Shown here one piece after another: positions 16,291 through 24,821 of a DNA stretch of 36,788 bases. Made by a program: the position numbers and the translations under genes. This DNA comes from Melioribacteraceae bacterium (lineage in GTDB: Bacteria > Bacteroidota > Ignavibacteria > Ignavibacteriales > Melioribacteraceae), in contig JAKIUC010000044.1 in NCBI GenBank assembly GCA_021647785.1, positions 1 to 36,788 of the forward strand, written 5' to 3'. The notes under the pieces are model-generated. The model had not been told where the DNA came from. It saw only the letters and a program-made list of their open reading frames with translations, and made no database searches. Numbering within the stretch: the stretch's first letter is position 1; each line of letters starts with the position of its first letter.

Positions 16291-17829
16291 TCAATTAGAC
16301 ATTATATAGTGAATTCCTATATCGGGACCAAGTGGAATATCGAGAAGCAACCATACTACGAGAAGTAAAATCCAAACAAAGAGGAAAATAAACGAATAAG
16401 GTACCATAGTCGCAATTATTGTTCCAATACCAGCTTTTGGATCATATTTCTGAAAGAAGGCAATAATCAGTGCAAAGAAACTCATCATAGGAGATATTAC
16501 ATTAGTTACACTATCACCTATACGATAAACAACCTGGGAGAGTTCAGGTGAATAACCCATAATCATAAACATTGGAATAAAAATTGGAGCAAGTATTGCC
16601 CATTTAGCTGATGCACTTCCCATTAGAATATTAATTACTGCCGAAAGAAGAATGAATAGTATCATCAAAGGAATAAGCCCAATGTCGGTTGACATCAAAA
16701 CATTGGCTCCCTTAACTGCAAGGATTATTCCAAGATTACTCCACTTAAAATATGCTACAAACTGTGCTGCAAAAAATACGAGTACAAGGTAGGTAGCCAT
16801 AGTTTTCATTGCAGATGCCATACCATCCATAACATCTTCATCACTCTTAAATGTTCCTGTGGAAAAACCATATGCAAGCCCCGATGCACCAGCAGTAATA
16901 AACAACATTGTAACTACACCCTGAATTAGTGGTGAACTGAGCAATCCTCCATCTGTTCCTCTAAAGAAACCATCCATAGGAATAATTCCAATAAGAACTA
17001 CTATTACAATGGCTATTACAGTAAGCAGAGCCATCAGTAAACCCTTCATCTCTTTTTTTGAAAGTTTATCAAAAGAACTATCTTTTTCTTCAATAACACC
17101 TCTAAATTTACCTAATCGTGGTTCTACAATTTTTTCAGTAACAAATGTACCGGAAAAAGCAATTAAAAATGTGGACGCTACCATAAAGTAATAGTTAGCA
17201 GTGGGATTTACATTGTACGTTGGGTCAAGTATTCTCGCCGCTTCCTGAGATAATCCAGCCAGTAATGGGTCGATAGTACCCAGAAACAAATTGGCACTAA
17301 ATCCACCGGATACACCTGCAAAAGCAGCAGCCATACCGGCTATTGGATGCCTACCTACAGCAAGAAAGATTACACCAGCAAGAGGTATTAACAAAACATA
17401 TCCAACATCCGATGCAACGTTAGATACAATACCAGCAAAAACTATTACAAACGTAAGTAGATGTTTAGGAGATTTTAATATTAGCATCCTAATGGCGGCA
17501 TTTATAAGTCCGCTCTGTTCAGCAATACCAATACCAAGCATAGCTACAAGAACAATTCCTAATGGAGCAAAGCCCGTAAAATTCTCCACCATTTCAAGTA
17601 TTATACGGTGAATACCATCGTGGGATAAAAGATTAATTGGTTTTACAATTTCTTTAGTTCCTGGATGAATAACTTCCCATTGCAAAAAATGTCCAACAGC
17701 TGAAAGTATCAAAACAGCCAATGCAAATAGTGCAAATAGTGTTGCCGGGTGCGGTAACGCATTTCCAGCTTTCTCTGTCCAATTAAGCATTCGCTGAAAA
17801 AGACCTATACTCTTCTCTGATTTACTCAT
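16291..17829 (-). CDS. AbgT-family transporter
   Basis: 512-aa polytopic inner-membrane protein of the AbgT family (p-aminobenzoyl-glutamate uptake or sulfonamide/aromatic efflux). Typical wording includes NALPHPATLFALFA near the N-terminus, DVGYVLLIPLAGVIF, GGFSANLFLGTIDPLLAG and the C-terminal PMMSFFALIIAFFQKYDP. First gene of a small minus-strand unit with the hemolysin III-like gene. Substrate not determinable from sequence. Confidence 0.93.
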   Translation of the reverse strand: MSKSEKSIGLFQRMLNWTEKAGNALPHPATLFALFALAVLILSAVGHFLQWEVIHPGTKEIVKPINLLSHDGIHRIILEMVENFTGFAPLGIVLVAMLGIGIAEQSGLINAAIRMLILKSPKHLLTFVIVFAGIVSNVASDVGYVLLIPLAGVIFLAVGRHPIAGMAAAFAGVSGGFSANLFLGTIDPLLAGLSQEAARILDPTYNVNPTANYYFMVASTFLIAFSGTFVTEKIVEPRLGKFRGVIEEKDSSFDKLSKKEMKGLLMALLTVIAIVIVVLIGIIPMDGFFRGTDGGLLSSPLIQGVVTMLFITAGASGLAYGFSTGTFKSDEDVMDGMASAMKTMATYLVLVFFAAQFVAYFKWSNLGIILAVKGANVLMSTDIGLIPLMILFILLSAVINILMGSASAKWAILAPIFIPMFMIMGYSPELSQVVYRIGDSVTNVISPMMSFFALIIAFFQKYDPKAGIGTIIATMVPYSFIFLFVWILLLVVWLLLDIPLGPDIGIHYIMSN

Positions 17830-18016
17830 ATATTCCTATTTTAATTAATTTAAATATTACCTAATTGATTGGTTCTTCAAGCGGTCAAATTTAACAATTT
17901 TTTAGTATGAATCCAATTTATGTATCCCGATTTGTAAGACCTATTTGTGAGATTTGTGTTTGTAAGTATGCATAAACTGCAAAACTGGAGTTTGGGAAAG
18001 CCCTTACTCAGACTGT

Positions 18017-18446
18017 TTATTTCTTTTCAACAACAAGTTCAATTAGTTCGTGCTGCTCAACTGGATTGTTTCCATAGTTGATGCTTAGCACCAAGTCCTT
18101 CCCAATGATAAATGAGATTATATTTTTTAAACAGATTTGGTATTTCGTTAGTTTCTAAAAAAGTTCTGTAATTAGCATCATTATCGCTAAAAGAATTTTT
18201 TCCTACTTCATTCCATTCCTTTTTATATTTTATATACGAAGCATCCTTTTTTGAAAAAGCTGTTATAAAAATAAGGCTCCCCTTTGAAGTCCATTTATCA
18301 ATTTTACTCACTAATGTATTAATCGATTTCCAGTCTAAAATCTGTATTAATCCAAAAATAAGAATTGCTGAATAAGAAGGATATACTTCCACATATTTGT
18401 GCAAAATTTGAAAGACATATTTGCCATCATTTCTCCATCTCAACAA
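18017..18446 (-). pseudogene. class I SAM-dependent methyltransferase, decayed
   Basis: The open frame 18,057-18,446 gives the middle and end of a small methyltransferase (FGLIQILDWKSI, KGSLIFITAFSKKDASY, YHWEGLGAKHQ) but has no N-terminal SAM-binding glycine motif: the frame opens only inside the 3' end of the upstream DUF3365 gene, with a TTG. After GAKHQ the frame ends too early; a shift gives YGNNPVEQHELIELVVEKK, which matches the expected family ending (H-G-x-x-P-x-E-Q-H-x-x-x-E-L-V), ending at 18,017. So it is truncated at the front and frameshifted at the back. Confidence 0.7.
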
Positions 18447-19023
18447 CCCAAATTCCCCTTAATTCATTGCTCCCATATCCAGTAGCCTTATCTTGCGGAT
18501 ATAGAGTTTTAATTTTTGCAAGTGTATTTGGAAGTATATCTTTATCAATTTCTCCATGGCATTGTAAACACATTTTATTTGTGATTATGGGATAATACCC
18601 AACCATTTTCCCAGCAATCTCACTTATCTGTGGTTTTATTTTTTCATTATTAGCTAACAGATTTTTAGATATTGCAATATAAATTAACTCCGAAGAGTTT
18701 GCCATATTATCGGGGTTTCTACTTTTATCAGAAACTCTTTTTATTTTAATATTTTGCAAAGTTGCCATACTATCAGTTAATGTAAAAGCCTTTTCGCTGC
18801 AAAATGATATTGCGTTTTCAGCACCTCCTTTTTTCAAGGAACTTAATAGATTTCTTCCTAAAACTGATTTAGTAGCCTTTACATAATTTGAACCAAGTTC
18901 TATTTTTTCTTGATTAAAAGTTTCTTTTGTTTCTTCAATACTCCTCTTTTTTTGTGAACTTGAACAATTTGTTACAAAAATAATTAGCACTATTAATAAA
19001 ATGCTTAGAATTGTTTTTTTCAT
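18427..19023 (-). CDS. DUF3365 haem-binding lipoprotein
   Basis: I start at the ATG of MKKTILSILLIVLIIF because it follows AAAGG and begins a lipoprotein signal ending TNC (lipid-modified cysteine about residue 20); a longer frame exists but overlaps aroQ. The mature protein has the DUF3365 (Tll0287-like) layout with a single c-type haem motif CLQCHG near the C-terminus, preceded by GYYPIITNKM. A periplasmic haem-sensing or redox role is known for relatives; none is shown here. 198 aa. The N before the lipobox cysteine is unusual. Confidence 0.8.
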   Translation of the reverse strand: MKKTILSILLIVLIIFVTNCSSSQKKRSIEETKETFNQEKIELGSNYVKATKSVLGRNLLSSLKKGGAENAISFCSEKAFTLTDSMATLQNIKIKRVSDKSRNPDNMANSSELIYIAISKNLLANNEKIKPQISEIAGKMVGYYPIITNKMCLQCHGEIDKDILPNTLAKIKTLYPQDKATGYGSNELRGIWVVEMEK

Positions 19024-19039
19024 TATTTCATCCTTTAAT

Positions 19040-19465
19040 CTATTTAACAATCTTACCAATTAAATAAACGGCAGCAAGATACCCTTTTTCCTTAAATCCA
19101 GAAAGATATCCATCTGTCATTGGTGCAGTAATTGAGCGATGTCTGAAATCTTCACGAGCAGAAATATTTGAAAGATGTACTTCAACTTTTGGGAGCTTTG
19201 CAACTTCCAAAGCATCACGGATTGCAACAGATGTGTGAGAATATCCACCAGGATTTATAATCAATCCATCATAATTTTTAGCAGCATTTTGAATTTGGTC
19301 AATTATTTCACCTTCATTATTACTTTGAAAAAAAGTAAAGATATCATCTCGATATTCTGATTTAATAATTTCCTCAATTTTTGTGAGAGTTAATTCACCG
19401 TAGTTCGATTTTTCACGCTGCCCAAGTAAGTTTAGGTTTGGTCCATTTATTATTAATATTTTCAT
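19040..19465 (-). CDS. aroQ: 3-dehydroquinate dehydratase, type II
   Basis: Shikimate pathway enzyme. The core starts MKILIINGPNLNLLGQRE, with the catalytic tyrosine in SNYGELTL, the GGYSHTSVAIRDAL loop and EVHLSNISARE followed by FRHRSITAP. About 141 aa from this ATG. A frame extension of 12 codons to a TTG at 19,501 exists; the AAAGG lies too close to the ATG for ideal initiation, while AGAAAGGA is about 11 bases away, so I keep the ATG. Confidence 0.95.
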   Translation of the reverse strand: MKILIINGPNLNLLGQREKSNYGELTLTKIEEIIKSEYRDDIFTFFQSNNEGEIIDQIQNAAKNYDGLIINPGGYSHTSVAIRDALEVAKLPKVEVHLSNISAREDFRHRSITAPMTDGYLSGFKEKGYLAAVYLIGKIVK

Positions 19466-19616
19466 CCTTTTGTTTGTCCTTTCTAAAATTCCTAAAAACA
19501 ATATTTAAGTAACAAATAAATTACAAATTCCAACAACGAAACTTACTAATTCATGTTTGTTATTTCTCTTTTTAGTCTTTATAATTTATTTTTTTTTATT
19601 ATTTGCAATTTGAATT

Positions 19617-19889
19617 TTACTTCGATTCATCCATTTCATCAATAACTTCTCTAATCTTTGGAGGAATATAAATATCTTCTGCACCAAGTTGTGTTAAAGC
19701 AGAAGATAGGATTGCAACTTTTTTCTGCAACGATGAAAGTTTGTTAATTACAATTACTTTGCTCTCCTGCAAAATACAATACCCACCTTTGAAATCACCA
19801 CGCTCAAATCTAACTTTTGCTCCCATTTCGGATGCAATAGATTTTAAGTCTTGCAAAATATTTTCAAATTCTTTTTCTTTAATTTTCAT
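19617..19889 (-). CDS. small conserved protein of unknown function
   Basis: 90 aa, no signal or membrane segment. Visible parts: an N-terminal helix (EFENILQDLKSIASEMGAKV), a VRFERGDFKGGYCIL beta segment with one cysteine, and a KVIVINKLSSLQKKVAILSSAL helix. I have an impression of similar short proteins in related bacteria but no function. Divergent from the Ppx/GppA gene, 71 bases away, so the two share an upstream region. Confidence 0.65.
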   Translation of the reverse strand: MKIKEKEFENILQDLKSIASEMGAKVRFERGDFKGGYCILQESKVIVINKLSSLQKKVAILSSALTQLGAEDIYIPPKIREVIDEMDESK

Positions 19890-19960
19890 AAGGTTGTATA
19901 AAAGAATGTTTATAATTGAACTTCAAATTAAATTAAATTGTTCATAAATGAAAGTAGAAT

Positions 19961-20854
19961 ATGAGAGTTGCATCTATCGATATTGGTTCAAATACAGTTT
20001 TACTCCTTATTGCCGAAATTTCAAATTCACAATTAATTCCAATTATAAATGAATATAGAATACCACGAATAAGCAGCGGACTTGCAAATAATGGATTTAT
20101 CTCTGAGGAATCAATTGAAAAGCTATTTAAAATATTGAAAGAATATAAAGCTATTATTGCAAAACACAATTGTGAAAAAATAATTGTAAATGGAACACAA
20201 GCACTCCGAGTTGCGGATAATTCTGAGCAAATTAAGAGAGAAATAAAAGAAGAATTCGGTTTTGAATTAAATATTATTTCTGGAGAAACAGAGGCTCTCT
20301 ATTCATTTAAAGGTGCACTCTCTTCATTTACTGATAATTGTAATTATGTAATGATAGATATTGGCGGAGCAAGTACCGAAATTGTTTGTGGAAATAATAG
20401 AGAAATATTTTTCAAAAAATCTTTTGCAATTGGTACTGTTACTGGCAAAGAGAAATTTCTGAAAAGCAACCCGCCAACTTTGGATGAAATAAAATGTTTT
20501 GAAGCAGAACTCTGTGATATCTTTGAAGAACTCTCTAAAGTAAATTCTAATAATTCTTCAATAATTGCAGTTGCCGGTACTCCAACAACTCTATCAGCAT
20601 TAAAGCAAAATCTGATTGAGTACTCAGAGACTAAAATTGAAAAATCTCTTTTAACTATAATTGATTTAGAATATTTCATATCTGAATTCAGAAAAAAAAC
20701 TTTTGAAGAAATAAATAATCAATTCTCCCCTATTATTGCTGGGCGAGAGGATGTTATACTCGCTGGCACCCTTATTTTACAGTATCTTTTATCCTTACTA
20801 AAAAAAGAAAAACTTTATGTTAGCAGCAGAGGTTTAAGATATGGGGCAATTTAA
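19961..20854 (+). CDS. Ppx/GppA-family phosphatase
   Basis: Hydrolyses polyphosphate or pppGpp; the family is an actin-like ATPase fold. N-terminal ASIDIGSNTVLLLIAEI (phosphate 1 motif), GETEALYSFKGA and MIDIGGASTEIVCG (phosphate 2) are clear. At 297 aa it is the short form with only the two ASKHA domains, without the C-terminal HD-like domain of E. coli Ppx. The only plus-strand gene in the left two thirds of the window. The stop is followed at once by GC-rich palindromes (20,857-20,905). Confidence 0.92.
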   Translation: MRVASIDIGSNTVLLLIAEISNSQLIPIINEYRIPRISSGLANNGFISEESIEKLFKILKEYKAIIAKHNCEKIIVNGTQALRVADNSEQIKREIKEEFGFELNIISGETEALYSFKGALSSFTDNCNYVMIDIGGASTEIVCGNNREIFFKKSFAIGTVTGKEKFLKSNPPTLDEIKCFEAELCDIFEELSKVNSNNSSIIAVAGTPTTLSALKQNLIEYSETKIEKSLLTIIDLEYFISEFRKKTFEEINNQFSPIIAGREDVILAGTLILQYLLSLLKKEKLYVSSRGLRYGAI

Positions 20855-20856
20855 GT

Positions 20857-20905
20857 CCGCTGCTGCGGGTTAAAATAACTCCATTCTTCAGTCTGCCGTG
20901 GCAGA
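20857..20905. repeat. two GC-rich REP-like palindromes after the Ppx/GppA gene
   Basis: CCGC-TGCT-GCGG (20857-20868) and TCTGCC-GT-GGCAGA (20892-20905), both preceded by AGTC/CAG and much richer in GC than the surroundings. The same style returns at 35,117-35,130 (TCCGCCGCGGCGGA). They could act as a transcription stop, but lack a T-tract. Confidence 0.6.
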
Positions 20906-21001
20906 TTGAGGTAAAACGAATGCAATAAAACAAAAAAAATAACTGCTTCTCTTAAAAGGATGCCTGTTAAGTTAATTGTATTACTCTCTTAAAAATTTCA
21001 T

Positions 21002-21382
21002 TTATTCAGCTCCCCAAACTGCAGGTTCATCTTGTTGGAATGGATTTGTTTTCTTCTCAACCATTTTAGATGCTGTCCCAGGTAATATTTCAAAACCCAT
21101 TTCAAAGTAATCTAATGCTGATTTTAGTTGAGCAATAATTTTAACATTACCTTTTGTTTTTACTACTCCCGTTTTAATTAACTCGTCAAGAGTTTTTACA
21201 CCCATCATTACATAATCTAAATCACTTCTGTTCATTGTAATTGTTAAATCCGGATTTTCTGACTGAAATCCTTTAATATTTGTCAGCGTTGCATTGCTCA
21301 TTTCAATAACATACTTTTCATCATTGTCTGGTGTTATTAAATTTATTGTAAATTTCATTCCTTCAGCTTTTTTTGCTATCAA
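21002..21382 (-). pseudogene. alkyl sulfatase fragment: C-terminal SCP2-like domain
   Basis: KKAEGMKFTINLITPDNDEK onward matches the SCP2-like substrate-binding end of alkyl sulfatases. It is displaced by one base from the preceding fragment at a run of seven A; removing one A would join them as RLDSKKAEGMKFTIN. Confidence 0.75.
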
Positions 21383-21698
21383 GTCTTATTCCTAAATAAT
21401 CTAACCATAAATCTGTTGACATAGCTTTTATTAAGTCTGGTCCTGATGATTTTGGTGACGCACCTTCGGGGATACCGTTTCTTAACTCATAAGCTCCTGC
21501 TAAAAAACTGTTTCTAACACTTGGACTTTCTTGTTGGTATCCTATTTGTTCAAAACAATCTGCTAACAAATCTTTAGCTATTTGATTTTGAGGTTCGGCA
21601 AAAACCAATTTATTTAGAATCTCAACTGCGTACTTATATTTTCCCTGATTGTATAATTCTTTTCCTTTTATGATAATCGGATCAGCTCCTCCCATCAT
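21363..21698 (-). pseudogene. alkyl sulfatase fragment: dimerisation domain
   Basis: Frame beginning MMGGADPIIIKGKELY and ending at RLDSKKS; matches the alkyl sulfatase dimerisation domain (two-helix repeats KYAVEILNKLVFAEP, AKDLLADCFEQIGYQQ). It is the same frame as the metallo-beta-lactamase part, interrupted only by the TAG at 21,762-21,764. Confidence 0.75.
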
Positions 21699-21761
21699 TT
21701 CAACATAAAGAGGTGCTGAATCATCCGGTGAAAGGGGAATTAACGTTGCCGGGTTTGCATC

Positions 21762-22922
21762 CTAATAACCCAAATACCGATTGATAACAGCCCTGCTATT
21801 GTGTTCTACCGAACCATGATAACTACGAACAAACCATTGATTTTGAAGGCTTGCAGGGACTTCATAAACATTATGGATTTCATTAATTGTTACACCTTTA
21901 TTAGCAAGATTTAAAACCCCATTATTTAGATTTGCATACGTATCTCTTTGCCCTTTCATAACTTCTTGAATCCTATCATTTCCCCAACGAGGCCATGAGT
22001 GGGAAGCAAACATTACATCAGCTTCTTTACCGAACAGATAGAGTGCTTCATCAATTTTTTTTGACCACTCCAAAGCATCTCTAACCAATGCTCCTCTCAG
22101 TGTATAAATATTATGGATTGTTGCAACAATATTTTCAGCAGCCCAAAACGCTTTCATTTCTGGGAAATAAGTATTCATTTCAGCGGGAGCTTCTGTTCCC
22201 GGTGTGTTTTGGAATACCATTTTTATACCATCAACAGTCATTTCTTCAATGTTTTTTTCTATGATTACATTTGGTTCAATGAGTCCGAGATTACCGGCAG
22301 CAGTATTTTTACCAATTGCCTGGTCAACATGTCCGTGAGGATCTGCAGGTAACAAAACGCCATATTGATAAAACATTCTACGAGTCATTGCGTTACCGGC
22401 ATAAACATTTTCTGAAACTGCATGAAGCATAAAACCATCCGGGGCAATAATTTTTACTTTTCCACTTTTCACATCGGCTTCATCAACAATACCCCTAACA
22501 CCGCCAAAGTGATCTCCGTGTGAATGAGAATAAACAACTGCTACAACAGGACGCTCACCCAATTGCTCATTAATGAATTTCAATGCAGCACGTGCAGTCT
22601 CTTTTGCCGTCAACGGATCAAAAACAATCCATCCGGTATTCCCTTTAATAAAAGTAATGTTTGCTAAATCATAACCCCTAATTTGGTATATATTTGGAAT
22701 AACTTCATATAAACCATAATTCATATTCAGAATTGCTTGACGCTGTAATGAAGGGTGAATACTTTTATAATCTTTTTCCACAAGCAAAAAATCATATTTA
22801 CCCATGCTCCAAGCAACATGACCTGCATCAGCCATAATTTCTTTGTAATCCGGTGCTGCAATAAATCCTTTTTTCTGTTCCTCAAAGTCACGCTTATCTT
22901 CAAAAGGAAGTCTGTTTTTCAA
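21762..22922 (-). pseudogene. longest surviving frame of the alkyl sulfatase: metallo-beta-lactamase domain
   Basis: 386 codons from a TTG inside the gene to the TAG. It contains the zinc site SHSHGDHFGG, the second-shell TPGTEAPAEMN block and ASHSWPRWGN. Upstream it lacks the signal peptide, and downstream the dimerisation end and sterol-carrier-like domain, so an isolated product would not be exported and should not fold as the native dimer. Listed separately because automatic annotation would call it a gene. Confidence 0.8.
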
Positions 22923-23110
22923 ATCTTCTCATTTAGCAATAGTGAACTCTGAGGGTGGGTTACCCTTTTTATCAAAATGTGTCTGCTCATTATTTTTGAG
23001 CAAAATTAGTTGTGACAAATATTGATGCTACAATGATTGTGAAAATTAGATTTTTCATTTAGTTTTCCTTATAAAATAATAAATAGTTGTTCCTTAAAAA
23101 GCGATATCTC

Positions 23111-23284
23111 TTACTCTATTATTTTTGTGATCAAGTCGAAACCCAAAGAAGTCCGATATTTTAAAATATACTGATAGTGAAGAAGTTTCAGAAATTCAGA
23201 ATCAAATATTGTTGGTTTATAACAGCAATATTTTCCAACTACTGTTGCATTTGTTAATAAAACTTGGCACTTTTCATACAGCAT
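23111..23284 (-). CDS. unrecognised 57-aa ORF, possibly the end of a decayed gene
   Basis: ATG at 23,284 gives 57 residues with an aromatic C-terminal helix (SEFLKLLHYQYILKYRTSLG). The same frame is open further upstream to 23,407 except for one TAA at 23,303-23,305, so this may be the tail of an older gene of about 98 codons. It matches nothing I recognise, and has no ribosome site. Could equally be chance. Confidence 0.25.
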   Translation of the reverse strand: MLYEKCQVLLTNATVVGKYCCYKPTIFDSEFLKLLHYQYILKYRTSLGFDLITKIIE

Positions 23285-23431
23285 ATTATCCGTTTTATCT
23301 GATTATTTTACAAACTTGTGAGACAAGTTATTTAAATCTTGCAATATTGTCAATATCCCAATTAGTATATTATTTGTTTTTGATACATTTAATTGCTTTA
23401 ATGGTTTTTAAGAGACAACTATTTAATGTGC

Positions 23432-23737
23432 TTATATATCAAAATCAATTGCAATTCTATCATCAGTAATTTCACCGATAAACTCTACTACTTTACGATG
23501 CTCAGGATGAACTCTATAAATATCCAACTCATCAAATCCGTTAAATTTTGTAGTTAAAATAAGATCATAATTTGTATCAGGAGCTTTGTCAGATTTAATT
23601 CCTACTTCAATTTCTAATATTTCTTGAATTTTATCTTTTAATCCAAGTAAGCGTATTTTTAATTCTTCTGCATTATCGGCTTTTGATTTCCCATTGGCAA
23701 AATCTTTTAGTTTAAATACTACTATGTGTTTAATCAT
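23432..23737 (-). CDS. stress-responsive alpha/beta-barrel (Dabb) protein
   Basis: Dabb/PF07876-type dimeric barrel: begins MIKHIVVFKLKDFA, has the mid-domain EIEVGIKSDKAPDTNYDLIL and the C-terminal YRVHPEHRKVVEFI, all family hallmarks. I start at the ATG at 23,737 because AAAGGA lies seven bases before it; the longer frame adds MNYKGKQ and overlaps vapC. 101 aa. Cytoplasmic; specific role unknown. Confidence 0.9.
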   Translation of the reverse strand: MIKHIVVFKLKDFANGKSKADNAEELKIRLLGLKDKIQEILEIEVGIKSDKAPDTNYDLILTTKFNGFDELDIYRVHPEHRKVVEFIGEITDDRIAIDFDI

Positions 23738-24110
23738 TTGCTTTCCTTTGTAATTCATAATTTAAGTTTAGACTAATTGCTAATTCTAGAAGTCTTTTAT
23801 CCAATGTCCAGATTTTTACTCCATTCAGTTTAGCTGCACCCAATATATGTATATCAACAAAACCAACTCCCTTTCCGAAAAATGAATTATTTTCAATAAA
23901 ATAGAGAAACTCATCATGAGTTAGCTTGGAGAGTTTTGGAATTGAATCCAACAAACTTAATATTGTTTTGCGGTTTTTGAAATTTCCAATAGCAAGTTCA
24001 CCAAGTATAAATTCATGGATAACAACTGCACCATTGGATAGTAGGAGACTTAATAATTTATTTTCATTTCTAAAGTGGTCTATCCAAACAGAGCTATCAA
24101 TTAGAATCAT
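23730..24110 (-). CDS. vapC: VapC-type PIN-domain ribonuclease toxin
   Basis: MILIDSSVWIDHFR carries the first PIN acidic residue; further acidic residues are E in HEFILGELAIG, D in GVGFVDIHILGAA and D in IWTLDKRLLE, so the metal site is complete. About 126 aa from this ATG; the longer frame only adds residues overlapping vapB. ATG lies inside the 3' end of vapB (14-base overlap), so translation is coupled. Expected substrate is tRNA or rRNA; target unknown. Confidence 0.92.
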   Translation of the reverse strand: MILIDSSVWIDHFRNENKLLSLLLSNGAVVIHEFILGELAIGNFKNRKTILSLLDSIPKLSKLTHDEFLYFIENNSFFGKGVGFVDIHILGAAKLNGVKIWTLDKRLLELAISLNLNYELQRKAND

Positions 24111-24300
24111 CAAATTCTCTGCGTCTTCTAACATCTTTCAAATCTGGTTCGGTTCCGCCCAATTTTGCCAGTCTTTTGTAGTTTTCTAATAAAACTAATG
24201 CTTCTAAACCTTCCTTTACTAACATTGTTTTCTCTTTGATACCTGTAAGGTAGGATGCTTTCTTTAATAATTCATCATCAATATTTAATGTTGTTCTCAT
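24097..24300 (-). CDS. vapB: VapB-type antitoxin
   Basis: MRTTLNIDDELLKKASYLTG is the classic VapB ribbon-helix-helix N-terminus; the following helix KEKTMLVKEGLEALVLLEN completes it, and the basic/acidic tail DLKDVRRRREFDDSN would bind VapC. 67 aa. Directly upstream lie a palindromic operator and a TTGACA promoter (see 24,310-24,358), consistent with autoregulation by the VapBC complex. Confidence 0.92.
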   Translation of the reverse strand: MRTTLNIDDELLKKASYLTGIKEKTMLVKEGLEALVLLENYKRLAKLGGTEPDLKDVRRRREFDDSN

Positions 24301-24309
24301 TTTATACCT

Positions 24310-24337
24310 TGCATATTATGTGATGCCTTAATATGCA
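24310..24337 (-). promoter_or_regulatory. palindromic VapBC operator
   Basis: Perfect 9-bp inverted repeat TGCATATTA / TAATATGCA (24310-24318 and 24329-24337) with a 10-base spacer, centred 23 bases before the vapB start. The distal half overlaps the -10 hexamer, so bound VapBC would block polymerase. Confidence 0.75.
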
Positions 24338-24358
24338 CAATACAAGCATCATTGTCAA
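24330..24358 (-). promoter_or_regulatory. sigma70-like promoter of vapBC
   Basis: Minus strand TTGACA (24353-24358), 17-base spacer, CATATT (24330-24335). The -35 is a perfect consensus match, the -10 a weaker one. Confidence 0.65.
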
Positions 24359-24366
24359 TTCAATTT

Positions 24367-24816
24367 TTATTTGGATTCAACTAAAATTGTAACGGGACCA
24401 TCATTGATTATTTTTACATCCATCATTTCACCAAATAATCCGGTTTTAACTCTTTCGGTGCTAATGTTCTCTTTTACTCTTGCTATAAATTTTTCATACA
24501 ACTCATTTGCTAAATCTGGTTTTGCAGATTCCGAAAAGCTTGGTCTATTCCCTTTTTGTGTAGTTCCGTAGAGTGTAAATTGAGAAATTATCAGCATTTC
24601 ACCTTTTACATCTTTTATTGAGAGATTCATTTTACCATTTTCATCACTGAATATTCTGAGATTACAGCATTTATCAGCCACAAAATTTACATCTTCTATT
24701 GTGTCTCCATTTTTTACACCAAGTAGAAGAACAATTCCTTTTCCAATGTTTCTCTCATAGTTTTCGGATGGGATGAATACCCCACCCTCTTTAACTCTTT
24801 GTAATAATGCTCGCAT
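24367..24816 (-). CDS. dtd: D-aminoacyl-tRNA deacylase
   Basis: Removes D-amino acids from mischarged tRNA. MRALLQRVKEGGV start, the SQFTLYG motif, GNRPSFSESA and the terminal NDGPVTILVESK with the catalytic Gly-Pro region are all present. 149 aa, normal. Starts 5 bases after the vapC gene upstream on the same strand, an odd juxtaposition of a housekeeping gene between two toxin-antitoxin pairs. Confidence 0.96.
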   Translation of the reverse strand: MRALLQRVKEGGVFIPSENYERNIGKGIVLLLGVKNGDTIEDVNFVADKCCNLRIFSDENGKMNLSIKDVKGEMLIISQFTLYGTTQKGNRPSFSESAKPDLANELYEKFIARVKENISTERVKTGLFGEMMDVKIINDGPVTILVESK

Positions 24817-24821
24817 AATTT

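Larger units (their letters stand above)
21002..23058 (-). pseudogene. alkyl sulfatase (SdsA/BDS1-type) with four lesions
   Basis: Reconstructed from three frames, this is a full-length secreted alkyl sulfatase (about 685 codons). Start ATG at 23,058 behind AAGGA; Sec signal MKNLIFTIIVASIFVTTNFA. Lesions: a frameshift at a run of five A just after the signal (stop at 22,990-22,992); an in-frame TGA at 22,929-22,931; an in-frame TAG at 21,762-21,764 in RYLGY-stop-DANPATL; and a frameshift at a run of seven A (21,368-21,374) before the C-terminal SCP2-like domain. The metallo-beta-lactamase centre is intact (SHSHGDHFGG), as are the dimerisation domain (KAFWAAENIVAT region, VEMMGGAD) and the C-terminal domain. 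Catalysis would be expected if repaired. Confidence 0.85.

Noticed and set aside
21368-21374. Programmed frameshift at the A7 run in the alkyl sulfatase
   Set aside because: The needed shift is +1 (or loss of one A), not the -1 that A-AAA-AAA usually supports, and the gene has two nonsense codons elsewhere, so decay is simpler.
23209-23469. 86-codon plus-strand hydrophobic frame
   Set aside because: Low-complexity Leu/Tyr text, overlaps the Dabb gene antisense, and has no ribosome site; likely chance in AT-rich DNA.
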